This document shows, in pieces, positions 43,701-56,820 of a stretch of DNA of 64,000 nucleotides. A program made the translations under genes and the position numbers. The notes beneath the pieces are model-generated. The model saw only the letters and a list, made by a program, of their open reading frames with translations. It was not told the DNA's origin and made no database searches. The DNA is from Cytospora piceicola (Eukaryota > Ascomycota > Sordariomycetes > Diaporthales > Cytosporaceae). The DNA lies in NCBI GenBank assembly GCA_023375675.1, contig JALQBC010000028.1, forward strand, positions 124,001 to 188,000, read 5' to 3'. Numbering within the stretch: position 1 is the stretch's first letter; every line of letters begins with the position of its first letter.

Positions 43701-44086
43701 AGGTAATTTATATAAATAATAAATAATAAAAAGCGTAACTTATATAAGAAGGGGCTTAAGCCGCCGATTTTACTCTTATAAGTAGGCTTCGAAGCCGTGT
43801 TTTCTAATTATAAAAGTTAGTAATTACTTTCGAATAGTAATAACTAAAATAAATAAAGTAAGTTAATATATATATACTCTTAATACCGCCGGCGTAGCTC
43901 TTTTTCTTACTTAGTAAGTCGTTAATATAAAGGTTATAATCGAGCTAAAGAGTATATATACCGGCCTTTATAGCCCGGGCGGCTGTAAGCAACTTAGCAG
44001 GGAAGGTAAGAGGTATCTTATCTGTATATAGTAGTTAGTTTTATAATTACTTTAATCGAGCTATAAACAGAAAACGTAATACGAAC

Positions 44087-44087
<1 letters not shown>

Positions 44088-44129
<42 letters not shown>

Positions 44130-44178
44130 AGTAGTAGTAATAGTTATAGTAATAGTAATAGTAGTAATAGTAGTAATA
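44088..44178. repeat. ATT / GTA-ATA trinucleotide microsatellite
   Basis: About fourteen ATT triplets followed by a TAGTAA/TAATAG-type triplet run. Probably variable in length. Confidence 0.8.
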
Positions 44179-44540
44179 AAGATATTTTTTAAGCTTAACT
44201 TTAAAAACATGTTTAAAAGTACTTAAGTATATACTTATATTAAAATAATAGAAAGCGAAAATATACTAATAATAAGAAGTAATTTAATTATACGTTATAT
44301 AAAGTAATTAAGCTTCTAAAGGAAGCTCCGGCCTTAAAAGTAATAAGGCCGGTATAAACGCTAGTATACCTAGTATATTAAGTATATAAATACGTACTTT
44401 ACCTTATTAGAAATAAGCACGGTAGCTTGAAATAAGTACAGTAGCTCGAAATAAGTATAGTATAGCTTCCGAGCCCTTTAAATAAAGGAGCTTATCTATA
44501 CTATGTTACGTAATTATATACTTTTAATAGCCCCTTTTAT

Positions 44541-45058
44541 ACCTTAAGTACTAACTACTTAAAAACTTACCTTAAGTATCCTAAGTTACCTTAAGCACCT
44601 TAACTCGCTTTAAGTATACTAACTACCTTAAGTACCTTAACTCGCTTTAAGTATATTAACTACTTTAAGTATTGTAACTCGCTTTAAGTATCTTAACTTA
44701 CTTTAAGTATCTTAACTTTACTTTAAGTATACTAACTCGTTTTAAGTATCTTAACTCGCCTTAAATATCTTAACTCGCCTTAAGCATCTTAACCTACCTT
44801 AAGTATACTAACTCGCTTTAAGTATATTAACCTACTTTAAGTATACTAACTCGCTTTAAGCATTTTAACTCGCTTTAAGCATCTTAACTCTACCTTAAGC
44901 GTATTAACTTGCTTTAAGCACTTTAACTCGCCTTAAGCACCTTAACTCGCCTTAAATATCGTAACTCGCTTTAAGTATACTAACTCGCCTTAAGTATACT
45001 AACTTGCCTTAAGTATGCTAACTCGCCTTAAATATACTAACTTACTTTAAGCATTTTA
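44541..45058. repeat. 19-bp tandem repeat, about 26 copies
   Basis: Degenerate units of CTCGCTTTAAGTATACTAA form. The motif CTTTAAG/CCTTAAG alternates with TAACTCG through 500 bp. Most variation is C/T and A/G, in line with RIP. Confidence 0.8.
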
Positions 45059-45099
45059 GTTAATAATAAGTAACCTAGTCGCTTAAGGTTAGTTAAGAT

Positions 45100-45495
45100 A
45101 TATAAGATATAGTTAAAAGGCTTGAAACTAGTTTATAGTTAGTATTAAAAGATGTTAACTTAAGGGTAGCTAAGATGTTTAAGAAGTAGTTAAAAGACTC
45201 GAAACTAATATTAAAAAGTATTAACTCGAAGGTAGCTAAAATGTTTAAAAAGTAATTAAAAAGCTCGATACTAGTACTAAAAGGTGTTAACTCGAGGGTA
45301 GCTAAGATGCTTAAGGAGTAGTTAAAAGGCTCGATACTAGTATTAAAAGGTGCTAACTTAAAGGTAGCTAAGATGTTTAAAGAGTAGTTAAAAGGCTTAA
45401 AACTAGTACTAAAAGGTACTAACTCGAAGGTAGCTAAAATACTTAAGGAGTAGTTAAAAGGCTTGAAACTAGTTTATAATTAGTATTAAAGGGTG
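45100..45495. repeat. 66-bp tandem repeat, five to six copies
   Basis: The word GGTAGCTAARAT recurs at 45165, 45231, 45297, 45363 and 45429, giving an exact 66-bp period. Units contain AGTAGTTAAAAGGCTCGA and ACTAGTACTAAAAGGTGTTA. A length divisible by three without stops in every frame was not seen. Confidence 0.85.
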
Positions 45496-48400
45496 TGAAC
45501 TTATAGTTAATAACTACGAGTTTATACCTTTTAGTACTAATTACGAAACTTATTTAAAGTTAACGCCTTTTAATACTAGACTTTAATACTTAAAAGTAAA
45601 AGAGATATAATATATAGTATTATAAATAATAAAGAACGACTAAATATATATCTTTACTCGATATCTTAATTTTCGCTATTACCTTTATTACTATTAAAAT
45701 CGTCGTTACTTTCGAAACCGTCGTTACCTTCGTTTATAATATCGTTTAACGTTACCTTTTATATTAACGGCGATATACTACTACTTAATAGCTAAAGGGC
45801 GGCTAGCTATATTAAGCGCCGATATATAGTAGTCCCGATTTCGGTACTTAATTCTATATCCGGAAACTAACGCTTTAAAGATCGTTTTAAGGTATACTAA
45901 TTATCGTTAAAAATCCGACGTTTTAAAGTTAGCTTTATAATACTCGAAACCGGCTATTATTTAATAGCGATACCCTTAGTAATACCTTTAGTAAAAATAC
46001 CTTTAGTAATAACACCTTTAATAATAATACCTTTAATAAAAATACCTTTAGCAGTAATACCTTTAACAGTTACTATACCCCTTATAGCGATAACCGCTTT
46101 ACTTTTCTTAAAAGCTTTACCTTAAAGTAATAGCTATAAAGTCTAACTATCGCTTCCGGTAAAAGGTTAACTTTCTCTTTTAAAATATACTTATACTTTA
46201 ACGTAAACGATCGAAAAGTTATCGTCGATTAGCTTAAAAGTATCTCGGTTTATATAGTAGCTACTTATTAAACGATATTTTCGAAAGTCTTTTAGCTACT
46301 AAAAACTACCGAGGTATTTAAGATATATATATTCTTTTAAATCGGTAAAAATACTATCGTTACTTAAAAGGATATTTCGAAGCTTTTTAAAAAAGTTTTT
46401 AACCTTTTTTACGAAGTCTAACGGCTCGATTTTAAGTACTAAATAACACTCTACGGTATACTTCTTCGACCGGTAAAAAATATTCGTCTCGAAGTCGTAA
46501 AGCTAATAATAATACCTTTATAGTAACGGGATAAAAGTAAAATCTTAGAATTTATATTCTATAGATTTAAAATGTCTATTATAATAACTTATATATTAAA
46601 AGCCTAGTCTATAAGCTTAACACGTAAAAGGTTATTTCTATTATTCGTCGCTTTAGCCCCTTTTTTATAAATTACGATCTTATATAGCTTTATAGTTATT
46701 TTAAGAATCTTAAAGTATCTGCGATAAAAAAAGCTTTTAAACGGCCTTTTACGTTTAAACAGTAGCCTTATCGATAATATCTATCTTACTTTTAAAATAA
46801 AGGTTAAAGTAAAAGATAACCTTTTTATAGTTCTTTAAGTTTTTATATCTCTGCTAATATTATTATATACAGGTTTCGAAATAATAAACCGAGTATTAAA
46901 ATGTTTTCGATAGCTTTTAGTTAAGCTTACCGCGGTCGTTTATATATTATTAGTAGAATTTAAAGGCTTAATACTTACTAAAAAATCTTATTTCACTTAC
47001 TTAGAAAAAGCCGTATTCGTAAACTATCGTTAAAAGCGATCGTTCTTTTAAAGGTATATAACTTTAACGGTATCGATCGAGGTAATATTTTATACTAAAT
47101 CTCTTTTACTTCCCGGTATAGTCGATATAGTTATAATAAAGATATTTTTAAAAGAACTTATAAGCTTAATCGAAAACCCTTTTTATATCGAAATAAAAGT
47201 TAATATCCTAATAAGCTTTTAAAGCTTTTTAATTCGAAAATAACCTTTAGTAATTATTATACCTATACCTTTACTCGCTATAAAAGCGGTTAAAGTAATA
47301 CTAAAATTAGCCGGCGTTAAAGTTATCGGTATTATAATTAAAATACCGGAAAGAAAGAAGCTAGTTTTAACTATTTATAAATTAAGTATATAAAAGGTTT
47401 AGCAGGTTAAAGTTTAGAAACAATAAATCGAGAGCTTTTATTTTTAAACGTTCTCTTAAAGCTTATCGCTCTTTACTAAGTTTAAAGTCGAGCTTTTAAA
47501 ATAGTTTACTTATCGAGATCTATAATAAGTAAGTAAACTAGGCTAGCTAAAATAAAGGATTGTAAAAGCCTATAATCTTATTAGTAACGTTACTATCTTA
47601 AGAAACTTTATAAAACTTATTTTAAAAGCTTTTTACCGGATCGAATAAGTCCGGGTATATAACAGGTCTAACTACCGGTAATAAAGGACTTTAATACCTC
47701 GAAAATATTATTAAGTTCGGAGGTCTTTATATAGTAGTAATATACCGGAAAAGGCTATTTTCGAATAAGACGATCGGAAAGCCTTAATAGTTTATAATCG
47801 ACTACTAAACCTTAAGTATAAAGTTTAACGAGTAGCGGTCTTTACTTAACTGCCGGTTACTAACTTTTTAAACGGTTTAGACGACTTATTATAAAACGTT
47901 ATAAATAATTTAAAAAAGGAATCGCTTTTAATAAACACCTAGTTTAAGCTTATAAAGGTCGGAGCATGTTATAGCTTTATTATATTATATATAAAAATTT
48001 AACGAAATTAGTATAGTATATAAAGTGTCGATTATATAGCTAAAGGAGCGTAGCTAGCTATAGTAAAAGATATAGAAGGGATAAATTATGTTATTAAGAA
48101 GTATATAGGTTTTAAATTCCGATTCGCTAAAGCTATAGCTTTTAAAAATAGTTAAGTAGCTTTATTAGATCCGGGATATTTTTTAAATCGATACGTTATT
48201 AAGAGATTTTTTTTTTCCGATATAAAGTATAAGAGGCGGACGTTTAGCTTTTACGAGCTTTTCCTTTATAATTCGTGTTTTTTTCTTTATCGAAATAGTT
48301 TAAAGTACTATCTTAAGGTTTTTATTCGTCTACTTAGCCTATTACTTATACCGAGCCTAATATATTTCGAAGAACTTTAGTAAACGTCGAGCTACTATTA

Positions 48401-50040
48401 AGTTCTTTATAGCTATAGTAAGCTATTAAAAAACGGGAAAGCGTTAAGCTTAAGAAGTTTCGAAATCTTATAAAACTCTTTATTAAGATACGTCGATTAT
48501 AAGGTCGAGGAGAAACTAATTCTAGCCCTTTACTTAGTTTAAAAAGCCTATTATAACTACTATATTAGCCTTTATATAATAGTATAAAGCCCCTTAACGA
48601 CGAGTAAACGGTATAAAAGCCTTTAAGAATAGTATAAATAATAAAGCCGGGAAAAGGGTATTTTAGTTAGTTAAAAAGTCGAAAGCTTATAGGTTTAAGA
48701 TATCGTCGGCTTTTATAGATATAATTTTAGCTAACGGAATTAAATAAAAGTTATACCGGAAGCTATTTACGATATCTTTAAGGCGTTTATTATACTTTTT
48801 TTTAAAAAGGCCGGGTATAAGTTTATCGTTTCGAATATTCCTCCGAAATATATAGTCTTTTAATTTAAACGTAAGAATATCTTTAAAAGTAACTAAAAAT
48901 ACTTTATCGTTAGCCTTTTAGTTAGAAACTGTTTTAGCGATAATTATATACTTATTTTAAACGTAAAGCTTAAATAATCCCTTAAGCTTATCCTTATCTT
49001 TAATATTACTAAGCTTTTAAATAATCGCGGCCTTTTATAGCTCGATAACCTTTTCGATACTTTCGCCTTAACTTATAACCGCCGTTAGATTACCTTTATA
49101 AACGATTTTACGTTATATCTCTATAATAAAAAGTCTATACTTCTACCCGCTTAGTTATTAAAGCACGTCGACGATTATAATAGGTAGGAAATAAGTATCG
49201 ATACCGGTTAAAGTTAAAACAGGTATAAAGAGTTTTTAAGTACGAGGAGTAAATATATATTACGAAGCCGATATATCGAAGTATAAGAGCTTACCTTTAT
49301 ACGCGACGATTAAAGCTTAATATAAGCTACCTTTTTCTTTTAACGGATCTATAATCGCTATATATATAGAAGCCGACTTAATATAGTTTTAGACTTTTTA
49401 TTAAAAATCGGCGGTTATATTTACTGTATATATACCTTTTATATTTACTTTTAATAAAACTATCTTAACGAGGAAAAACCTTAAACTACCTCTTTACTAA
49501 GCGAGTTAAACTAACCTATCTAGTTCGCTATCGCTAATTTAAGCCCGTCGGTCTATAGTCTTAAGGGCGTTATTAAGGAAGTATATTTAGTTTAGCTATA
49601 TAGATACCTTAAATCTATCCTTTATCCCCTACTAAGACCGTAGAAGGCCGTCGGCTAGCTTATCGTTTTCTTAAATATAGAAAAACTGTTTAGCGATAGC
49701 GGTAGTAGTAGCGGTAGTAGTAGCGGTAGTAGTAACGGCTTACTTTTATACGTCGACTTTTTATAGATTTAGTTAATATAGAAGTAAGGACTAAGATATC
49801 TAAAGAGTTTAAACTTACTATTAATATTACTTTATTATAAATATAGAGATCGTTAATAGTTTGCTAACCTTTTATAGCTTTTAAGGTAGCGGCAGAAGTA
49901 GCCTTCGAAAACGATATCTTATCCTTTAAATTATCTATATTAGTAATAAAATAGGAAACAGTATATAATATCGAGCTTACCTTACCTATAGTGTCCGGTT
50001 TTTACTATCTTATAAACGTAGCTAGGAATTAAGGTTTAAG

Positions 50041-50370
50041 GGATAAGGTTTGTAGAGATAAGGTTAAGCAGATAAGGTTTATAGAGATATAGTCTAGTAG
50101 ATATAGTCTAGCAGAAGAGGTATAGCAGATAAGGTCTGTAGAGATAAGGTCTGTAGGATAATTAATAGTTGTAGGATAAGGTCTAGCAGATAAGGTCTAG
50201 CAGATAAGGTCTAGCAGATAAGGTCTGGCGGATGAGGTCTGTAGAGATAAGGTCTGTAGGATGATTGATAGTTATAGGATAAGGTCTGGTAGATAAGGTC
50301 TAGCAGATAAGGTTTAGCGGATAAGGTTTATAGAGATAAGGTTAAGTAGATAAGGTCTGTAGAGATAAGA
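50041..50370. repeat. 17-18 bp GATAAGGTCT repeat, about 19 copies
   Basis: Units AGATAAGGTCTRKMAG alternate between TGTAGAGATAAGG and AGCAGATAAGG spacers. TpG and CpA are partly retained here, more than in surrounding sequence. Confidence 0.8.
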
Positions 50371-50480
50371 AAATTCTAAGAAAGTTCGTATAAAGGAGGT
50401 AAGCATTTAAATCTATATATCTAAGTTACCTACTTAGCGGCTGTTTAAGGCTATTAACATAGCTTTAAATAATCTTAAAG

Positions 50481-50740
50481 TATATCGGTAGCTTTTAAAA
50501 ATAACTCCGAAATCCTAAACCGGTCTCCTTTATACTTTAAAATATTAGAAGGCTATAGTAAACTCTTAAAAGTCCTAAACCGCTCTCCTTTATACTTTAA
50601 TAATATCGGTAGCTTATAGAAATAACTTTAAAACTATAGACCGGTCTCTTTTATACTTTAAAATATCGGAAAGCTATAATAAGCTTTTAAAAGTTTTAAA
50701 CCGCTCTCTTTTATACCTTAAAATATCGGAAGGCTATAAA
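50481..50740. repeat. 60-61 bp array with alternating monomers
   Basis: Four monomers end in the shared block CCGSTCTCYTTTATACYTTA at 50522, 50582, 50643 and 50703. Monomers one and three carry ATAACTYYRAAA upstream of the block and read GGTCTC; two and four carry ARCTYTTAAAAGT and read GCTCTC. The order X-Y-X-Y makes a 121-bp dimer. Confidence 0.8.
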
Positions 50741-52116
50741 GTAACTTAGCTAATAATAAAGCTAATAAAAATAAAAGGGATAATATTAAAACAGCTTTAA
50801 GTAATCGATAAAAAGCTAAAGGTTATTAATAAAAAGGCGTTAAGTAATAGCTTTAAGCTAAAGAAAATCGCTATAACGGCCTTAAGCCCGAGTTTTAAGC
50901 CCTTTAATCGTTACTACCTACTTAAGCTATATATATCGCCTTCGAGACTATTAAATCTTAGCCTCGAAACACTATATACTTTACCTTTTATAAATACGAT
51001 AAACTCGGCAGATAATATATAGCTAACTTTATTATAACGCGTTCTTTTATAGTAGACTGTTTAAACGGATTACAGATCTGTATTAAGTAACGGTTTATAA
51101 AATAACCTTAAAGACTAAGCTAAAGAGCAGGCTATCCCGATCGAGGACTAAAAAGGATAGAAAGAGCTTATAATCCTTTTTACGCTTTAAGAATTTAAGC
51201 TATCGTAAAACGACTTACTCGGGCCGAAGCTACTCCCCCTTATAAATATAACTAAATACGAGATTTAAAAGTAAACAGATAAGTAAAATCTTATCTTAAC
51301 TAAAGTAAATCTTATCGAAATATATATCTAAGTCTATCTTTAATATCTAAGTCTTAAAAGGCACGTTATTAACTATTACCTAAAGTAAACTCTTCCGACG
51401 TTATATAATAGCTTAATAGCTAGCTTTAGAATAGCTAGGTTAGGAAACCTTATAATAACCTATTAAGTAACTCTTGCTATAGTAAATATAGCAGATATAG
51501 TAGCCGTAGCAGATATAGTAGCCGTAGTAGCTATAGCAGCTACCCGATAAGCCGAACTAGTTTAAAATAATAGCTATAAAGCTCTATAGTAAACTTACTA
51601 ATCGACGTATCCTTTAGGTTTATAACGAGTAGAGGATATAGTAATAAGGACTGCTAATTGCCTACTTAGTAATTATAAACGTCGTAGCCGACGCCGTAAC
51701 CGATAACAGCTTATAACAGAATCTAAGTATATATAAGATAATATTATATAAGGTCTTAAACGTAGCCGGGATAAAACACTAAAATATAAAAATTTATACT
51801 CGGAGTAAGAATATTTAAAGCTTATATTTAAGGCGGTAAAGTCTCGCTAAGCTTATTATACGTAATATCGGCGTAAAGCTATCGCTTCTCCGGCTTATTT
51901 TACTACCCCTTACTAAATAGAAAAAAACCTTTAAAGATATATATAAACCCGATATACCTTAAGCTCTTATCGGCTTAAATATAGCTTAGCTAAGCAGGTA
52001 GCCGGCTGCCTTACGCCGGCGGACTTTTTTATAGAAAAAAGACTAAATAATAGCTAAACAAGCTAAGCGATAAACGATAGTAAGTACTAGTCTAGTCTAT
52101 ATTAATATATTAATAG

Positions 52117-52450
52117 GCATTTAATTATAGATATAACAGAATATAATATTTAGTAAGGTATTTAAATTAAAGAATAAAGTTAATAATACTAGTTAATATA
52201 TTATTTATAGAGATAACAGAGTATAATGTTTAGTAGGGTGTTTAGATTAAGGAATAGAGTTAGTAATACTAGTTAATATATTGTTTATAGAGATAACAGA
52301 GTGTAATGTTTAGTAAGGTGTTTAGATTAAAGAATAGAGTTAGTAATACTAGTTAATATATTATTTATAGAGATGACAGAGTATAATGTTTAGTAGAGTG
52401 TTTAGATTTAAAGAAGGGAGTTAGTAATACTAGTTTAGTAATAAGACTAT
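52117..52450. repeat. 80-bp satellite, four regular copies
   Basis: AGATAACAGA or a variant occurs at 52131, 52211, 52291 and 52371, an exact 80-bp spacing. Adjacent copies differ at few positions. A fifth, diverged copy lies at 52480-52545. Confidence 0.88.
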
Positions 52451-53929
52451 ACGATATATTAAGGTAGTATTTATTTTATAAATATAACAGGATATATAAC
52501 GTTAAGTAAGGTGTTTAGATTAAAAAATAAGTTAATAATACCTAAGTACTTAAGTAGTCTTTAAGTAATAAAACTAAACAGTAGCCCGATTTATAAAGTA
52601 TCGAACATAAGCCTTAAGAATATTATAAGGCTAGTTAGTACTAAAAGGTACTAAAACGTTTAATTAATTAGGTTTAAAGTTAGCACTTATAAGTACTAAC
52701 TCGGGTACTAGTTACGCTCTTTTTTTAGTAGGTATATAGGTAGTAAATAAATATTATATATATTATAATTAGTATTTAATTAAAGTAAATTATAGTAACA
52801 GAAATTATTTAAATAGTATTATTTTAGTACTAAATAGTACTAACTTTATATAAAAAGATATATCTTCTACGCCTTATTAAAGTCTTAACCTTAAGCTCTT
52901 CTTCTACCGCCTTTAACGTAATAGCTACCTTTTTCTCGAGAGATTTAACCTTAACGTCCTTTAGGTATAAAGCCTTATTTAAGCTCGAAATAAGACGTCG
53001 TTCTTTATATACGTTAATACGCTTAGCCGTATTATTATCCGAGGTTATAATAGAAATACTATATCTGTAAAGCGATCGGAAAAAAGGTCGGGAAAAAGGT
53101 CGAAAGTTAAAAGTCCGCTTAAAGCGTAGATCGGTTAATATAGCAGGTAAATAACGTTTAAAGATATTAATTAATAAAATCGTAATATCGGTAAGTCTAA
53201 GCCGAAAGGGATATTAATTAATTAATTAATCGAGTTACCGAGTAGCCGAGTAGCTAAAAAGGAGCGGGGTCTAGTAGCCGAGTATCGAGTAAATAAAGTA
53301 CGGCTTTTATATTAATTAATTCTAGCTTACTAACTATTCGCTGTAATAATACTAAGAATAATAGTAATCGACCTAAAAGACTTATTTACTTAAGAAGAAA
53401 GTCTCGAAAAATAAAAGTACGCTAAAGGTAAGTTTTACTTCCCTTAAATAAAGCCTATTAAAAACACTATAACGTCGACGAGTCTTTAAAGCTTTTTAAC
53501 GATCTTAGCCCTCTATAAACGCGATTCTATAAGTACTAACCTATAGAACTTAAGGTTATTTAAGTTATCTTAAATAAAAAATACAGATAAACTACTATAC
53601 TATAAATTAATATCGATAATTCCGAGGAACCTAAAAAGTCTTATATAATCCTTATTCTTTTATTATTAATAATTTAAACTATAGCCTTATTACTTAGTAA
53701 AATATCGTAAGAATTATTATCTATTAATACTCTTTAAGAGCAACAGCTAATTAATAATAAAAATAAATTATAGTATAAATATATATTTCTAAACGTTCTT
53801 TAACCTGTCTTTTTATAAGCCGGCCTAAGTAAAACAATCTCGATCTAAATATAGTAAAAGCATTATCCTATAATAAAGCCTACGGTAATAAATCTAACAG
53901 GATAATAAAATAATAGCACAGCCTACGGT

Positions 53930-54440
53930 AACAGATCTAGAGGATATATTTAAAGGACAGATCTAAGGGACAGATCTAGGGGATAGATCTAAGGGACAGA
54001 TCTAAGGGACAGATCTAGAGGACAGATCTAGAGAACAGATCTAGAAGACAGATCTAAAGGACAGATCTAGTAAGAGGACAGAACCTACAGTAACAGGACA
54101 CGGCAACACCCTTAATCAGGCAATAAACATTATTTAATAAGGCGACAGATCTAGTAAGGCAACAGATCTAATAAGGCGACAAATCTAACAGGGTAACAGA
54201 TTTAGTAAAGTAACAGATCTAGTAAAGTAACAGATCTAACGAGGTAATAAATCTAGCAGGAGAACAGATCTAATAAGGTAACAGATCTAACGAAGTAATA
54301 GATCTAGCAGGGTAATAATCTATTAAAAGAACAGATCTAGTAAAGGAATATATTTAACGAGGTAACAGATCCAGTAAGAGAATAGATTAAAGAGGGAACA
54401 GATCTAGCAGGGGAATAGATCTAGTAAGGTAATAATCTAT
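53930..54440. repeat. ACAGATCTAR array, about 30 units
   Basis: The left half (53930-54075) has 14-15 bp units built on GGACAGATCTAGA; the right half (54110-54440) has units of about 17-18 bp built on GTAACAGATCTAGTAAG. Each unit keeps CpA in ACAGATC, so the array is less RIP-mutated than its flanks. Confidence 0.85.
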
Positions 54441-56756
54441 TAGTAACAGCTTATAATAATAAAGTCTATAGCAACCTTTAGTATAAGAACTAAGCTGCCC
54501 GGGCCTTTATCGCCGCCTTAGTCTTATACTTATAAACAGCTATATTATTATAAACTTATACTAAACCTATAATTAATAAAAATATCCTTAATAAATACTT
54601 TTATAATAAGTAGTACTTATACGGTTTAATAGATATTACTCTTAACGTATAAGTCTTTATACCTCCGAATATCTTTAAAATAATTATAAATTCAGAAGAT
54701 AATAAAACTATATATTAAAATAATAGTTTATAAGTCTTTGCTTTAAAAGCAAAAGGTACGATATACTAATATAAGCGTATAAGCAGGAAAAGTTTATAAG
54801 GTTAATTAATACAGTATATATCTTAATCTCTAGCTTAAATTAAAGAACGATCTACATTATAAGTTCCTCGAGTACTCGCTTTTAAGTCTACACTTAATTT
54901 CTATATAAACTTAAATTAAAGAATAATCCGTTATTATAAGTTCTTCGAAATTACTTTACGCTATAATATTATTTAGCTAGATAAGGCGTAGAACCTATAA
55001 TCCTATAAAAGGTTTTTAAAAGACTAGTAAGCTATAATAAATTTAATAAATAAGCTAAACTCCTCCGGCCGAAAACCTTATTTTAGATTTAAAGTAAAAA
55101 GCCGTTATAAAAAACAGAATTACTACTTATAAGCTTACTAGCTATCCCTATCCGTATCCGCGTTACCGTTAAAGTTCTATATCTAAGTCTAATAGTAGCT
55201 ATCGATATAGTATAGTCCCTTTAAACGGTCTTATTAATATACCTTACTATAAGGTCGTATTACCCTTAGCGCCCTCTTTTACGTCGTATATTCTGTTAAC
55301 GTATACCTTATTAATTAAACCTATAGCTACAGAAAATATCCTTAATATAAGCTTTCGTTATAGTAAAAGCTTATACGGTATAGATTCTACTCTTAACGTA
55401 TAAGCCCTTATACCTTTAAATATCTTTAAATATAACTATAGATTCGATTAATTTTAGCTCCCTTAATATTAAAACGGCTATAACACTTTAAGTATAGCTA
55501 TTTAGCGTTCCTTAAAAGCAGGTATTACCTATTACTTATCCGAAGAAAAGCCTATACTAATATAACTAACGCTTCTTATTAATATAAGTCGCTAAAGTAG
55601 CCGCGCTTATAAAGTTAAAACCTGCTATAAATCCTTTATAACCGAAACTTTTAGTTTACTAAGCTATTTAAAAAACTACGTAATAGAAACTGTATAAGAT
55701 AAAAGACCTGTTAGTAACTCTTATAGCTAAAAGGCCGTACGTTAAAACGCCGTCTCGGAATCTTTTAAAAAACTAGCTTAATAAATAACTATAATATTCT
55801 GTAAATAAAGTTTTTAAAAAGCTATTATACGCTTAAAAGCTTAAAACCTAAATTATTATTAAAACTACGTTATTAACCTGCTTAAGTTCTTATTACTATT
55901 ATAATTACGTACTTAGAAAGCACTACTATTTAAGCTATAACTAAAATAAAAAGGGATAAGCTATACCCGCGTAATATACCTAGGTAATACTACTTAAAAG
56001 ATAGTATAGACTTACTATAACTTACTTTAACGAATTAGGCTTATACTACGTACAGATAGTCTTTTACTTAAAAATAAGCCTACGTCTTATATAAAAGGTT
56101 TAAAAACGAACTTTTAAAGCTTAAAGATAAACTATAAGCTTTAACTAGCTACTATTATATACCGCTTAAGGTTTTATTACTACTGTAATTATATATTCGG
56201 AAAGTATTACTAGTTAAGCTAGAAGGAGATAAGCTACTATTATATAAAATATCTACTTAAGTATATACGCTACTTAAGAAGAGGTACGTTTTATAGAAAG
56301 TTATATTTAAGAACGGGGTATTTAGTAAGCTAAATAGCCTCGTTTAAATTATTACTTTTAATTCTATCTTTAGTATCCTTCCTTTAATTCGAACGCCCTT
56401 TTACAGTCCTTCCGATATAGGTTTATAATATAGCACGCTACGGTAGGCTCGAATATATACTTTTCTATCGCCGATAAATTATTTTATATAAAGATTATAA
56501 AAAATCGACTTATATACACTAAACTTATCTCTTAGCACATACGTACTAAAAGAAGATAGTTATTCTCGTAAGTCTATAGTTATTTACTTAACTATTTACT
56601 TATATTTAATTTATAGATAGCTTTATAAACTACTAATATCCTTACAGCAAAACTATATAATACAGTTCTCGCCTTAGTTAATACTAAAAAGTACGAATAA
56701 ACTAATTAATAGTACTATATAGTACTACTAATTAATCTATTAGCGTCATTTAGTAC

Positions 56757-56820
56757 TAACTGCCTACTACTTACTACCTACTGCCCACTACCTACTGCCT
56801 ACTGCCTACTACTTATAGCT
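56757..56820. repeat. CTACTGC-type 7-8 bp minisatellite
   Basis: About eight units of CCTACTG/CCTACTA. It is the reverse complement of the CAGTAGG minisatellite at 62364-62640. Confidence 0.75.

Noticed and set aside
47640..48300. Possible reverse-transcriptase-like relic (reading near IIDY in one frame)
   Set aside because: One frame gives a few residues reminiscent of a reverse transcriptase motif, but a different frame across the same bases is equally coherent and no second catalytic motif could be found.
42076..54440. CRISPR-like array of regular repeats
   Set aside because: Repeats are contiguous or have recurring spacers, in a eukaryotic RIP-mutated setting; there are no unique spacers or cas genes.
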